From Laguncularia racemosa (lineage: Eukaryota > Streptophyta > Magnoliopsida > Myrtales > Combretaceae), in assembly GCA_037954665.1 (NCBI GenBank), contig JBBMOL010000012.1, positions 2,418,001 to 2,482,000 on the forward strand: a DNA stretch of 64,000 bases, in the 5' to 3' direction. Positions 20,209 to 32,195 of this stretch are shown in pieces. How positions within the stretch are numbered: position 1 is the stretch's first letter; each line of letters starts with the position of its first letter. The position numbers and the translations under genes were made by a program. Under the pieces are notes generated by a model, which worked only from the letters and a program-made list of their open reading frames with translations, was not told the DNA's origin and searched no databases.

Positions 20209-22503
20209 TGGATCATACTCCTTGTACTAGTAATGACAATACAATTTAGCATATTAATGTAGACAATGAGTCAGATGCTCATGGGGGTGATTCCATTATA
20301 CCATCTAATACTACTGTAGGAACATCTCTAGACTCCTAAGAACCTAAAGGTAAGAAACTTTAAACAAACACTTTTGAAGTTTGGGAAGTTTTTACAAAAA
20401 TAAGAGTAGGAAAGGATAGCAAAGAAAGAACAAAATGTAAAGGAAGATGGAAATACTGTTATTGTTGGTTCTAAATATGAGACATTAACTTTTATTCCAC
20501 ATATGCGTAAGTGTCCTTTGCTTCCCAAATATCATGATGCGGGTGATATGATGATTGATTAGTCTAGAAAGTTAAAGGTAAGAAAAGTATATTACAAAGT
20601 TGCTCATGAAATCTTGTTAGTGGTGATCATTGAACACAATCTTTCTTTCTCATTCATTAAATATAGGAGGATTGTACAATTAATAAAGCATTCTATCTTG
20701 ATTATATTCCTATCTCTAGGAAAACGACTACATCTGATGTTTGAAAACTATACTTAACTAAAAAAGAGAATTTGAAAAAAAAGTTTTAAGAAAAATTCAT
20801 GGTAAAATTTGTTTAACATTTGAGTTATAGATAGCTTCCATGAATGAGGGTTATATTTGTTTGACTGCACATTTTGTGAATGATAATTGAAAACTTAATA
20901 ATAAAATTCTTTCTTTTTATCATGTGCCCCCTCTTCACTCAGGAGTTGAATTATCAAAGAAGAAGTTTGATTTTTTAAAAGATTTGGGTATTGATAAGAA
21001 AATTATCAATCTTACCTTAAAGAACACATCTACTAATGAATGCATACAAAATCTCTTACAAGATCATTTTAAGCTACAACGTACTTTGTTGTGTGATGGT
21101 GAATTTTTTCATGTTAGATGTTGTACTCATGTTCTTCACTTAATTGTAAGAGTGAGCTTAACAGTAGCCAATGAGGCTTTATATAAAATAAGAGAGAGTG
21201 TAAAGTATATAGATGAGTTGAAGAGTAGAATGAAACATTTTTTGGAGTGTGTTGAATAAGTTATTAATCTTGACATTAGTATTGGTTTATGTTTAGATGT
21301 AGCCACCAGATGGAATTCTACCTATCAAATGCTTAATAGTGCTCTTAAGTATTAATGTGTTTTTTCTTACTTTCAATTAAATGACTCGAATTATGAATAT
21401 TGTCCATTACTAGAAGAGTGGGAAAGAGCACAAAAATTATGCAAGTTCTTGAGTCCTTTTTACACCATTAGAAATTTGATATATGGTTTTTCATATCCAA
21501 TTTCAAACTTATATTTTACAGGTGTAGAGGTAGAATATTTATTGAATGAGAACTTAATAAGTGGAGATTTTGTCATAAGAGATATGTGTATTAAGATGAA
21601 AGAAGATTTTGACAAATATTAAAGGGAATATACCATTATCCTTGCATATGGAACTGTTTTGGACCCTCAAATGAAGTTTAACTTTTTAAGGTTTTACTTT
21701 AATAAGATTGATCCACTTACGTATGAAGAGAAGTTGGTTAAAATAGAGAGCAAGTTATATAAACTTTTTGAAAAAATATGATGAGAACAAGGCAAGTCGA
21801 GCACATTTTAGTAGCCCTCAAGTTGGTTCTTCTCGAGTTTAACAAACATTTAGAGGCGGGGGCATAGGTAAAGGACTTACAAGAAGCATGGAACTTAAAA
21901 AAAGTCTAAGTATCAATTTTGCTACTCTTGATGTAAGTTAAACAATCACTTCGGTTTTTTTTTTTTAATAATATTTTACTTTTAATGATTAATTATCATT
22001 ACTATTTTTTCCCCTAATGATATAGGAGTATTGTCAAGTTAAGGTAAAGACAATCGGTAAGTCTTCTTTAGACCTATATCCAGATGAATCGGTATTGAAT
22101 ATGAACTTTTATTTAAAGTTGGATGTACTGGGGTATTGGAAGACCCAACGTCAAAGGTATTAGAATTTGTGTATAATGGCTTATGATGTGCTTAGTATTT
22201 CAATTACTACAATAGCATCAAAGTCTGCATTTAGTATTGGCTCTCATGTCTTAACTAAATACCGCAGTTCCATGCTTTAGGAAAATGTGAAAGCTTTAGT
22301 TTATACTCACAATTGGCTACAGGGATTTGATTGGAAGGTAGCTATTTTGTTTTTATAACATTTCTCATAATTTATGATTTTAACCTTTTAATAGTTTTAT
22401 CTAACTATGTGTGTTATTTAGTGAATTGTAGATAAAGGTGAAAAAAGTCTTGAAACAACATTGTCAATGGAAGATTCAAATGTGATTGTTGATGAAGAAT
22501 GAT
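20209..22503 (+). pseudogene. hAT transposase, decayed (BED finger, catalytic core, dimerisation domain)
   Basis: Legible parts on the plus strand, in order: a BED-type zinc finger around 20365-20530 (FEVWEVFTKI, then KCKGRWKYCYC, then PHMRKCPLL, the usual 'S.VW..F...C..C....H...C' pattern, partly decayed); the N-terminal core from 20924 (HSGVELSKKKFDFLKDLGID); a conserved block CDGEFFHVRCCTHVLHLIV (about 21097-21150); RWNSTYQMLNSALK (about 21308-21350); and the C-terminal hAT dimerisation region around 22170-22330 (ASKSAFSIGSHVLTKYRSSM, then ENVKALVYTHNWL). Stops and frameshifts separate these blocks, and GT...AG intervals at about 21935-22025 and 22337-22422 could be introns of the original gene. 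The full DAYSLEEPER/RICESLEEPER-type layout is present but cannot encode an active enzyme. Confidence 0.85.
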
Positions 22504-23227
22504 TACTATTGATGTAACTAGTTTATGGCCATTAGTACTCCTATTTGACATGAAGTTTGCGTAATTGTTGTATTTGTCAACTTGACTGTTTTATTTTTGG
22601 TTTGATGTTTGTAAATTAAGATTTTAATCTCTACATTTAGTGCATAAACTTCCAATTGACCTAACATTTCAACGAAGCTGATAGTCTACCATTTGTAATG
22701 TGAAAGATAGTGAGATGAGTTGAAAATATGTGCTTGAAGGCTACTAAAAGTTTTGTGGTCATAGTTTCTTTAGCAAAAAGATGGAATTATGGTTCTTTTA
22801 TCAAATGACAACATGTAATATATATATATATTCTTTTGCTTTTTTTTTTCTTATAAAAGACAATATATAAATGGTAGAATAGAAAGCGACAAAAGAATTT
22901 TTTTTCAAAGTTTTGCTTTTGCCATCAATTTATTATATATATGGGCTCATTTTATACTTTAAAGAAAAAAAAATCTTTAAGTTAGTTAAATGCGTAGGGT
23001 TAACTCATTAACCTATCAAACAATAAAAATGAGTTAAACGAGTTAAGTTAACCCGTTTAACTCATCAAATGGTAAAAGTGGGTTAAACGAGCTGGGTTAG
23101 TGAGTTGGCTTGTTTAACTTTCTAACTTGCACGGGCTAGGTTAAGCCAATAAATTTTAGCCCGTTTAGCCTATGAGCTAAAGGGGGACAAGCTGAGTTGG
23201 CTTGTTTAACTCACTTACATACCTCTG

Positions 23228-23235
23228 TTCATAAT
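23228..23235. repeat. hAT target-site duplication TTCATAAT (right)
   Basis: Identical to 14637-14644. Confidence 0.9.
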
Positions 23236-23640
23236 ATAGTAGCCACAATTTCAACTAAACACATTATTATGGTAGAAACAAATGATGATAAACTCATAAA
23301 ACCTAATGGACAAAATAAGTTTAATCATATTGAAAAATCAAGAGGAATCCACTAAAATAACATCTTTATTTTAAAATAATTGTGAAATAAGATTTCTAGA
23401 AAAAATATGATCAAAATAAGTAGTGGAGGCTTGGACCCGAGATGCACCTTCGGTTGAGTTAACATTGGCCCAATTAAAGATGTGCTCCAGGTACGTGCTT
23501 TCAGTACAAATTGCCTTAAGCACAATTTGTACTGAAGGTGTATACTTAGAGTATGCCTCCAGTACAATGTATTAAAAACACATTTCCAATACACACCCTC
23601 AGTACAAATTACCTAAATTTTGGAAAAATGAAATTTCTTT
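23236..23640. repeat. Short inverted repeat within repeated CAGTACAA motifs
   Basis: A perfect 14-bp inverted repeat (TTCAGTACAAATTG at 23500-23513 and its reverse complement at 23523-23536, nine bases between) lies in a stretch where CAGTACAA recurs (also near 23560 and 23600). No gene seen. Possibly the remains of a foldback-type repeat. Confidence 0.5.
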
Positions 23641-23799
23641 TAAAAATTTTAAATTTATGAAAATTAGTTAATATATTATTTTTTATTCTTACAATATTTC
23701 TAAATGTGTAAATAAAAAATTTCATAGTCAACCATCATTATCCTATTCGTAACATAAATAAATAATAAACTAATTTACAATAACAGTTAATATCGATTA

Positions 23800-25250
23800 C
23801 TTAACCTTCATAATGCACAACGATGTTCATCTTCTTCCCATATAACAAAAATATATATATATATTTCTAATTTTTAATTTTTCAAAAACTTTCTTAAAAA
23901 AACAATTGCAAGTTTACCTAAGAACAAAAGAAAAATTAATCCATATTTTTTTTTGATAAATTCAATTTTTTATTTTATTTTACAAATAAAAAAATTTCTT
24001 AATTTTTTTTAAAATTTTAAAAATAAAAATTGAAAAATTTTCAAAATATTTAATTCATACGTAAAGTTGTTCATTAAAAATAAATTAATATTAACATTTT
24101 TATGAACAAATATTTTTTAAAATTAGAATTTTTAAAGATCAATTAATCACAAATATATTTTATAAAAAGTTAAAGCATAAACAAATTTCACATTTAAAAT
24201 TAATACAAAATTTTTAGTGAACATAATGTTCATCTTCTTCACATGTAAACAAAAAATGAATATTTTTTTTCTTAAGAAAAATTTTAAAGTTTATATAAGA
24301 ATAATGGGAAAAAATAATTTATTAAAAATTTCGTAATAAATTTAAAAATTTTAAATATTAATTTACAAATAATAAAAGTTACTCAATTTTTTAAAAAATG
24401 AAAAAAATTAATATTGAAAAATTTTTAAAATATTAAGTTTATATTTAATTTATTTTGTTAAAATTAAATTAAATTTACATTTTTCTTTAACATATATTCT
24501 TTTCCTTTAATTTTTTAAAAATTATTTAATTACAAATATTTTTTTATAAAAATTTAAAGTATAAACAAAATTTTAAATTTTAAAAAAAAATTAACATTTA
24601 CTTCATAAATATCTTTATACAATACCCATTTTTAGTTAACACAATGTTCATCTCATTCCTATGTGATTCTTCAATTTTTTCATATTAAAATATCTTTAAA
24701 AACATTTTTAAATTTCACATAAGCAGAATACAACAACTAATTTTTAACAAAATTTTTAATAAATTCAATTTTTTTTTAATATTAATTCAAATATGATAAA
24801 AAGTTTCTTAATTTGGTTAAAACTTAAAAATTTATAAAAAAATTTCAATATTTATTTTAAATTTAAAAATATTTTTATTAACAATAAATTAATTTTTCAT
24901 TTTCTCATAAATAGCTTTTTTTTTTAAATTTGATTTTTTTATAAATTATTTAATTGCAAACATTTTTTTTTAATTTACAAATTAAAAAATTTTAAATTTA
25001 ACAAAAAAAATTTAATATTTACTTCAAAAATATTTTTATACAGTACTCATTTTGCACCCAGTCCACTGAGTAGACATTATGAGCATCAATATTTAAAAAA
25101 AAAAAAAAATTCATTACAAACTATCACAACATTAGTATTCTATAGTTTTCTAAAACAATAGATTTAATACAAAATTTTTAGTTACATAATATTTATCTTC
25201 TTCCCATCTAAACTCCATTAATTTTTTTTAAAGTGTATAAACTATTTATA
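23800..25250. repeat. Diverged AT-rich tandem array, unit about 410 bp
   Basis: An anchor resembling TGTTCATCTTCTTCCCAT recurs near 23820, 24225, 24640 and 25178. Between anchors the order of A- and T-rich blocks is kept: a CTTAAGAAAAA block, then AAGTTTACATAAGAA, then ATTAATTTACAAATAATAAA, and near the end TTTTTAGTTAAC. Spacing is about 405 and 416 bp, then about 536 bp where one unit holds extra sequence (about 25050-25170). No gene; G+C is extremely low. Confidence 0.7.
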
Positions 25251-26100
25251 TAGTAATAGAAAAACTAACTACTTATATTATATATTACGAAATTTATATA
25301 AATCATATTTAATGTACTACAAACTAATAAGAAGTGCCAATATTTTAAAAAAGACAACATAAAAAACCACAGTTAATGTTTTTAAAATGATAAAGAGTAA
25401 CACAATGAGAAAAAAACTTTAATTATTGATAAAAATATATATCAAAATATAATTTAATTGAGCTTTTTTATTAAAAAAATAAAATAAAAAAACTCAATAA
25501 TTTCAATGAACTTATTTGATAATCTTTGTATATTTGCGAACTTTTCTTCTTTAAACCCGCATAAGAGAATAAGAAAATAAGAGTCTACTTATGTATAAAT
25601 GAAGGTGTTTGATAAAGTTTGTAGGTATACGTACAAAATTATTGATCTAGTTGATATCTTTCTACATACATGTAATAAAGTTATTAAACAACAAGATGAG
25701 TTTACAAAAATAATTAAGTGCGAATAATCACCTGAATGCACATACACTATTTACACTTTCAAGCAAAATACTTAACACATGATCCCCAATTACTTGAAAG
25801 CATAGACAATATTTACCTCGGATATCGATTTTAATAAAAAAAAACCGTTATTTTACTGAAATCCACGAAAAATCAATCATCCAAAAGGCCTCTGATCAAG
25901 CTCATTTGTCGCATCAGCATGCTGGATCACTGTAAATGTTCTTTTTTAAAGTGGTGAAGAAAAATAGTGATCAAGGGATTTATTTGATGCAGACATAAGG
26001 ACATTTTGAGCGTATGGATCCCCCCCAGAATTTCTAGTTTGAACATAATGGCCAAACATTTAGCCAAAACGAGTCCAATTTTAATAACTCATGTAAGCAA
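25251..26100. other. No gene recognised
   Basis: AT-rich intergenic DNA downstream of the Ran gene's 3' end. G+C rises after about 25860. No open frame of note. Confidence 0.5.
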
Positions 26101-26473
26101 AAGACGATCTAATGAAACAATGGTTCCCACTTATAAGCAAGTTAATAAAATATTACAGTAAGGAAAAACCGAGAATCACGACCATGGCGATGCTCAATAA
26201 CTTTCAACCTCAAAAAAACCCACACAGCAACCCCGCAATACAAGTCTCTTGCAAATAGAAACCTCAAACGCTTCAAAACAGCAGGCAACCAAGGGAAAAA
26301 GGCCGAACCTAAAACAAACCATAATCCTGAACAAATTTTTTCGGAAAAATTTTACCCTGATTATATTTCTTCTCTGAGGCTCAAACCATAATCCTTAGAT
26401 GACAATGCACATAATAGATTGCGCATATAAAGCTCCCCAGGACTGAATGCCCATTTGACTAAGCCAATGGCAT
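26100..26473 (-). other. Probable 3' UTR of the Ran gene
   Basis: Follows the stop codon (26476-26474) on the minus strand, with higher G+C than the DNA beyond it. The exact poly(A) site cannot be told. Confidence 0.45.
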
Positions 26474-29400
26474 CTACTCAAATGTGTCATCGTCATCGTC
26501 TGGAAGAGGCTGACTAGCAGCTGCTGCAAGCTCTGCCTCATGCCTGTATTAAAAAAAAAAAAAAAACCCAAAGTCGCATCATCATTATCGAATAGTTGAG
26601 ATAAGGTTATCACAACTGTAACATGACAAGTATTGGAGTTCTTAATGTTTTAACGAGAGCTGAAGTATGATTACCGCAACTGTAACAAGACAAGTATTGG
26701 TGTTTTTTATGTTCTCAAGTCAGAGATGCCTAGATATGTGCTACTCTCGAATAGATCAACTCAATGTGTACTCCATGATTAAGCAAACCACAACTCCAAT
26801 TAACGCTTTCAGTAAAACATGCAACCACCTTTTATTTTAAAATGCAAAACTAACAATTCAGGAGGTAAGTTTCTTACTGTTGCTGTGCGGCCACGTCAAT
26901 CTGCACTTCAGGAGGAGCAAGAGCAGGAGATTCTACAAAGTGGAGGTTGGTGTCCCTGAAATGAACCAAAAACAGGAATCAATAATTTTTATAAACCCTG
27001 CGGGAACACAACTTATTTATAGAGAGGATGGAAAAGTTTAAATTACCCTGCAAGTTTCCTTGCTAGATAGAGGAAAGGTTTCTCGAAATTGTAGTTACTT
27101 TTTGCAGAAATTTCATAGTACTGCAGGTTCTTCTTCCTGTGGAATGTAACCTGCTTTGCCTTAACTTGCCTGTTCTTTACATCAACCTTGTTTCCACACA
27201 AGACAATGGGTATATTTTCACACACCCTACAAATGGAATAGACCATGACAAATTCATACATGATAATGTCGATCTCAAAATGCTTATATCACAAAACAAA
27301 TAACATTGAAATAGATTAAGAAAAAAAATAGGTTTCAAGAATATTTAACCAACCTGCAGAGATCACGATGCCAGGTTGGGACATTCTTGTATGTCAATCG
27401 AGCTGTAACATCAAACATGATGATGGCACATTGTCCATGGATGCTGCCAACAATTATACAAATATCACTAAGTAATCCATGAAAGAAGAACATAGAGAGA
27501 ATCCAACAGCAAGAAAAGATTTAAAGGCCCAATGCATCCATCAGATCATCAAAAACCCTTACGACAACAGACAAATGAAAGCCACAAAAAAAACCAAAAA
27601 AAAAATGAAGAAGAAAAAGAGAGAGAGAGAAACTCATAACAATAAAAATTATGCCATGCAGAAGAAAGAGTGAAATTAGATCATACAAATGTATGCATGA
27701 CAAGGTTTACAGGTAGCACTTATGGCCGATAAAATAATGGAAGATACGCATGGACGCATAGCACAATATTTATCTTGTTTACAAGGCTCCAGCTGCAAAT
27801 GATTTAGCATTCTCTTTTCTAGAATAAAATTGAGAAAGTGAATAACACACAAGACTTTCTTCTCATCCATGGTTGCCTTATTTACATTCCAACTTGCCAA
27901 CTTCCAATCTCAAGCCTTAATCCACTCTTATAAGAAACCAATAAAAATATGATCTACACAACAATAAACAATTATATGTTCAATCACGGTAAACAAGAAT
28001 TCTCTCACCAGATTAAAACATCAAGTTATCATAGTTCAGACAGACTCTCAAATTCAACCCATTGGAAGATAAAAAGTCAAGACTGACGATCTAAACATTG
28101 AAGCACCTAAGCTTAACAGCAACTAAAATCTTGTGACTTGGATTTCAGAAATGGAATCTTCTCCAATTTAGCCAAACCATATTGGCATCTTCGGTTTATT
28201 TCATCTTGATTTAAGGAATTATAAAAGGGAAAAATATCTTGCAGAATTGAGAAACCCTTTTAAAATGTCTTCTCATTGAAACCCTGCACTGTTCTTGTAA
28301 TTCCAGCATACAGTTTTACAGTTCCCCAGACATCATTGATAGCAAGACCACTAGCCACAGCAACTTTGAAACATCTTTCTTGTAGAGTTATCCATGAGAA
28401 AGTAACATCATAAGCAAGAAAAAATAATTAGGTATAACCAGAGAAACATGATTTCAATAGCTATAGATCACAAAACGTTGGCAGTTTACAAGAAAAATTT
28501 TTGTACTTACTAGTAACCATCTCTAAGACCACCAAATTTCTCTTGTCCTGCAGTGTCCCAGCAGTAAAATCTGATTTTCCCACAGTTTGTGAAGAAGTCC
28601 AAAGGATGGACCTCAACACCAATAGTTGCTGTCCATAATGAAGACATTGTTAAATGTATATTGAAATTTATTTGCAATAATTACTATTTACAAACTAAAA
28701 AAGAAACCTTCTAGATGAAAGAATGCATTGCTTGGACACTTACGCTCATATTTCTTCTCGAATTCCCCAGTAAGATGCCTCTTCACAAAAGTTGTTTTGC
28801 CTACATATTCACCATTCAGCACATTTATCTATCACGGATTAATGTCAATAATAAAAATGATGAAGCAGCTGCTCAGGAAGCATCTGCTTGATTTCATCTT
28901 TCAACCTGTCATTTTGGGTTAAGTTTTTTTGCCCGCCCTTCATTCTCCATAGAATTAAAATTAAACCTAAGATATACTATCGTGATACAAGATTTAGATA
29001 AAATACAATTTGCCCAAGATTATACAACCTTCATCAGGTTTAGTTGCATTTCAACATCACAATATAGGATTTAGTGTGGTCTGTCGCTCGCAATTTCCAA
29101 AACCACACAAACGGGACACCACTAGTAGACAAAGATAGTGGCAAACACGAACGAACAAGACGAAAAATCCCAATACGGTCCAAGAGGTTGATTTGATGCG
29201 ATAATAAAACAAATTAATCATTTATGATATAATCGGATATATGCATTTTTTATCATGATACAAATTCAACATAAAATGGAACCAAAATGCGATCGTCAAC
29301 ATGAATTATCGCCATTGCAACATGTGGAGCAAAACACACTAATTGATAACCGCATACACTTTTAAGTCGGGTAATGACGCAAAATAAATAAATAGATCGT

Positions 29401-29874
29401 AGTCGCATCGGGCAAAATTTTGGCGACTCATCCTCAGAACTTTCAAAGTCCCTTAAATCAAAATCATAGAAGATAACTACAACAGTCATTACTCAATAGT
29501 CATAAACTTTCAGATCCAGCGAAAAAAACGTAGACCATATTTCATGTTAAGAATATGTTAAAAAATGTAATCTTACAACTGTAAACCCCAGAAATGACAC
29601 GATAATTAAAAAGAAATTAACAAAGATAAAGAAAAGAAAATTTACCAGTGCCACCATCACCAACAATAACGAGCTTGAAGCTCGGATAATCAACAGTTTG
29701 TTGATTCGGTAAAGCCTACCAGAAAAAATCAATGGAATGAACACAAACCCCGTCGTAAACCCCAGCTCTTACACATAATAATTGAAAAAAAAAAAAAAAA
29801 AGGAAGCATAAAACACACAGAAAAAGACCGATAAAGTATGAGAGGGCGTGAGAAACAGAAAGAGGGATTACCAT
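26474..29874 (-). CDS. RAN: Ran small GTPase, complete eight-exon gene (221 aa)
   Basis: Ran switches between GTP- and GDP-bound forms and drives nuclear import and export and spindle/nuclear-envelope assembly. Exons on the minus strand, all with GT...AG introns: 29874-29872 (just the ATG), 29715-29646, 28800-28744, 28628-28511, 27443-27354, 27226-27047, 26955-26878 and 26543-26474. They join in frame to 666 bases, 221 residues plus stop, the normal length for plant Ran. Motifs: GDGGTGKTT (P-loop, split by the second intron), the effector-loop threonine in PTIGVEVHP, DTAGQEKFGGL (G3, exon 4), GNKVD (G4) and ISAKSNYNFEKP (G5, exon 6), and the acidic tail PLPDDDDDTFE that marks Ran and takes the place of a prenylation motif. 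The second intron (29645-28801) is the longest. No disabling change is seen, so the gene is very probably functional. Confidence 0.97.
27619..27631. repeat. GA microsatellite in a Ran intron
   Basis: A short (AG)n run next to an A-rich tract inside the intron between exons 4 and 5 of the Ran gene. Confidence 0.8.
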
Positions 29875-29923
29875 TGAATCGTGTGTGGAGTGCGAGACTA
29901 CAAATGAGACAGCTTCTTCCGAG

Positions 29924-29933
29924 TTAGGGTTTT
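29924..29933 (-). promoter_or_regulatory. Telo-box in the Ran promoter/leader
   Basis: The minus strand reads AAAACCCTAA about 50 bases before the Ran ATG. AAACCCTAA (telo-box) is common near the start of plant genes expressed in dividing cells. A role here is inferred from motif and position. Confidence 0.55.
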
Positions 29934-29939
29934 AAACAA

Positions 29940-31540
29940 GAGGAGAATAGGCAAGGCGGACAGCGGGAAGAAACTAGATTTGATGGAGGTGGCTTTGTCT
30001 TGACGCGATAATTTGGGCCGTTGGATTGGGATACTTTTGATCTAACGGGTTTGTACGTTTTTTAAGGGTTTTTGTCCATTTCACTTTCCACCGTCACCGT
30101 ATTATGGCTTATGAGGGAGGGGAAAGTTCTGGCTTCCGTCCGATAGATATCTTGAAATGGGCTTCCGTTACCGTTCTGTATAAAACCGGATGAAACCGAC
30201 ATGAGAACTGTGTGGAGTCACATCGAACCGTAAGATATAATTTTTTTTTTTTTTAATATTTTGATTCAATGAGGGTCCGAATGGAATCCAACAGTCCAAT
30301 TGAATCAAACCTCTTCCTCTTTGTTTTTTATTAGCTTCTATACGATATTTTATGTGTCACATATTTGTACGATATAATAATATATATTTTTTCCCCTTCT
30401 TCATCATAGTTTGTGTAAAGTGTTTAAATATTTAAAATAGAATAGAGAGCATAATTAAAATTAAACAATTTAAGTTGAATGAGGAATTTAGAAATTGAAT
30501 GAGATATAAAATCATTCTCATGAATTATTTAAAGTTATTGTTTTATTTGTTAACTTAGAAAACTTTATTTTGTAGTGTTTTCATAATGACTAACGCTATC
30601 TTATCTTTAATTTTGTAATAAATTATTAGTATTATGTGTTGTATCATGACGTCCTATTAGGCAAGGAATGACAAACAAATTTTTTAGTACTTTATTTATT
30701 TATTTATTCACCTGCTTACTATATAATATCAATAATTTAACAACAATTTATAAGTTTGAGTAGCATGTTGAGGTTGTTTGATATGAATTATCATCCATAA
30801 CTCTTTTGTTTTGATATCTATATACAGTTATAATCCTATCATTAAATTATTGTTTTGCACTGAAATCAAAATATATAAATAAAAGTTACAAAATAAATAT
30901 ATATTGATAGTTTTATATAGAGGGAAATGATAAGAACAACTAGGTAATTTTGAAATGGATTTAAACTAAACTAAATGGACCCAAATTTGGTTTAAAATCC
31001 TTAATCGTTAAAAGTGGCTCAATTATTAAAAGTCTAAACTAAATTATTTTAAATGTAGTTCAATTTGATTTATCTCTTAAATTGAACTAAAATTGATCAT
31101 CAACATTCCTAACTTATATAAAAATCAATCTCTTATTATTCATATAATAATAGTAAAGATATATACCATGATAATAAGGACGTATATGATTTAATATTAA
31201 ACAATTCACCTTATTGTTAAAATAACTCTTAACAAATAGTCTTAAAAGTAAAACACCCCTTTACATTAATACTAGTATAGAATAATATTAATAAAACAAA
31301 CATCAAGAACATTATAATCACTAATTCTAACAATCTCAAAAAAAATTTGGGGGATTAATTTCAAATTGATTCCAGCACAAAAAATGACAAAAGAAAGAAA
31401 GAAAGTCCAACTTCCACGTTACTGTCCCCGTCCAAGTAAGTGAAGCCAGTTGTAAAAACAAAACGGCCCGGACCAACTCACCATTTTTTTTTTTAATTTT
31501 CCTTTTATTTTTACCCGATTTGGTTAAATACCGCGATCAT
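29940..31540. other. Intergenic region between the divergent Ran and CCCH genes
   Basis: Promoter-side DNA for both genes; no open frame of note. Low G+C except for 29940-30230. It contains one MITE-like fragment (30919-31111) and runs of T near 30241-30254. Confidence 0.5.
30919..31111 (-). mobile_element. Short MITE-like element, related to the one at 57162-57832
   Basis: Contains CTTAATCGTTAAAAGTGGCTC and GGTTTAAAATC blocks that match, in reverse orientation, the inside of the element at 57162. Its right end, reversed, reads TAGGAATGTTGATGATCAA, similar to TAGGGGTGTCCACAGTTTGA of the other element. Possible flanks TTTTATAT and ACTTATAT agree at six of eight positions. The left end is uncertain. 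Confidence 0.4.
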
Positions 31541-31704
31541 AGGGTTTTGTGGCGTCGTTAGGGTTTTAGGATCTTATTTACACGTTACACCTCCTAAACT
31601 TCTGAACATGCAAACGATACTAGTTACTTAATACGCGCATTTTAGCTTGGAAATATTCTGATATATTAGGGTTTTCTTGATGCTTTCCATGGCGGCTAGG
31701 GTTT
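31541..31704 (+). promoter_or_regulatory. Cluster of telo-box-like motifs upstream of the CCCH gene
   Basis: AGGGTTTT at 31541-31548, TTAGGGTTTT at 31558-31567 and 31666-31675, and CTAGGGTTT at 31696-31704: four motifs within 165 bp, all in one orientation, just upstream of the likely TATA box. Confidence 0.6.
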
Positions 31705-31727
31705 GACTCTCACTCCTCTTTTCTTGA

Positions 31728-31735
31728 TATATAAA
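31728..31735 (+). promoter_or_regulatory. Likely TATA box of the CCCH gene
   Basis: TATATAAA lies about 460 bases before the start codon, with a pyrimidine-rich stretch (about 31748-31770) where transcription could start. Confidence 0.55.
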
Positions 31736-31797
31736 CCCCATTGTTGGACTCAACTTTCCCTCGTCCTCTATACATAAAAAGACTCAAGTAATCATCA

Positions 31798-32080
31798 AAC
31801 TCTATCGAATTCAAGATTTTCGTACAGCCTTTTGATTTATTGATTCAAATAATCATCTGGGTTTGTTTCATTTGTTTAGTTTTGTTGGGTGATTTCGTTC
31901 AGACATTTCATCAAGCAATTCGGTCTTTTGAATGCAAACAATCATCTGACTCTATTCAATTTGAGATTGTTGGACGCCCTTTGAGTGATTGATTGGAATA
32001 GGCATCTGGGTTTTATCCGTTTGGCTTAGTTTTGTGGGTTTATTTTCTTTTAGGCATTTCGTCAAACAATTTCTGCCATT
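31798..32080 (+). repeat. Tandem duplication in the 5' leader of the CCCH gene
   Basis: A block of about 130 bp starting AACTCTATCGAATTCAAGAT (31798) recurs starting GACTCTATTCAATTTGAGAT (about 31948). Shared landmarks include TTGATT, CATCTGGGTTT, TTAGTTTTGT and CATTTC(A/G)TCAA(G/A)CAATT, in the same order, with a period near 150 bp. Confidence 0.7.
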
Positions 32081-32195
32081 AAATATTGTGTTTTGATCTT
32101 TTTGCACTATATCTGTTTTTTGACAGCAGGATTAATATCTGATTAATTTAGCTGAATTCGTAGTTGCAATCTGGGTCTTAGTTATACAGTTCAAT

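Larger units (their letters stand above)
14645..23227 (+). mobile_element. hAT DNA transposon (Ac/DAYSLEEPER-like), complete ends, dead transposase
   Basis: The element begins TAGAGCTGCACAAATGGGTTA and ends TAACTCACTTACATACCTCTG. The latter, reversed, reads CAGAGGTATGTAAGTGAGTTA, an imperfect terminal inverted repeat. Both ends are flanked by the same eight bases, TTCATAAT (14637-14644 and 23228-23235), the target duplication length of hAT elements. Both subterminal regions are full of GGGTTAA / TTAACCC-type motifs (14660-14830 and 22980-23220), a known feature of hAT ends where transposase binds. A decayed transposase lies in the right half (20209-22503). A 3.8-kb LTR element inserted later inside it (15968-19727). 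Without that insertion it would be about 4.8 kb. Confidence 0.92.

Noticed and set aside
26395..26613. Single open frame overlapping the last Ran exon
   Set aside because: It reads the exon in another frame and crosses the splice acceptor; the true frame is given by the joined exons.
29253..29489. Open frame inside the second intron of the Ran gene (minus strand)
   Set aside because: It lies wholly within an intron bounded by good splice sites; no family match and intron-like composition.
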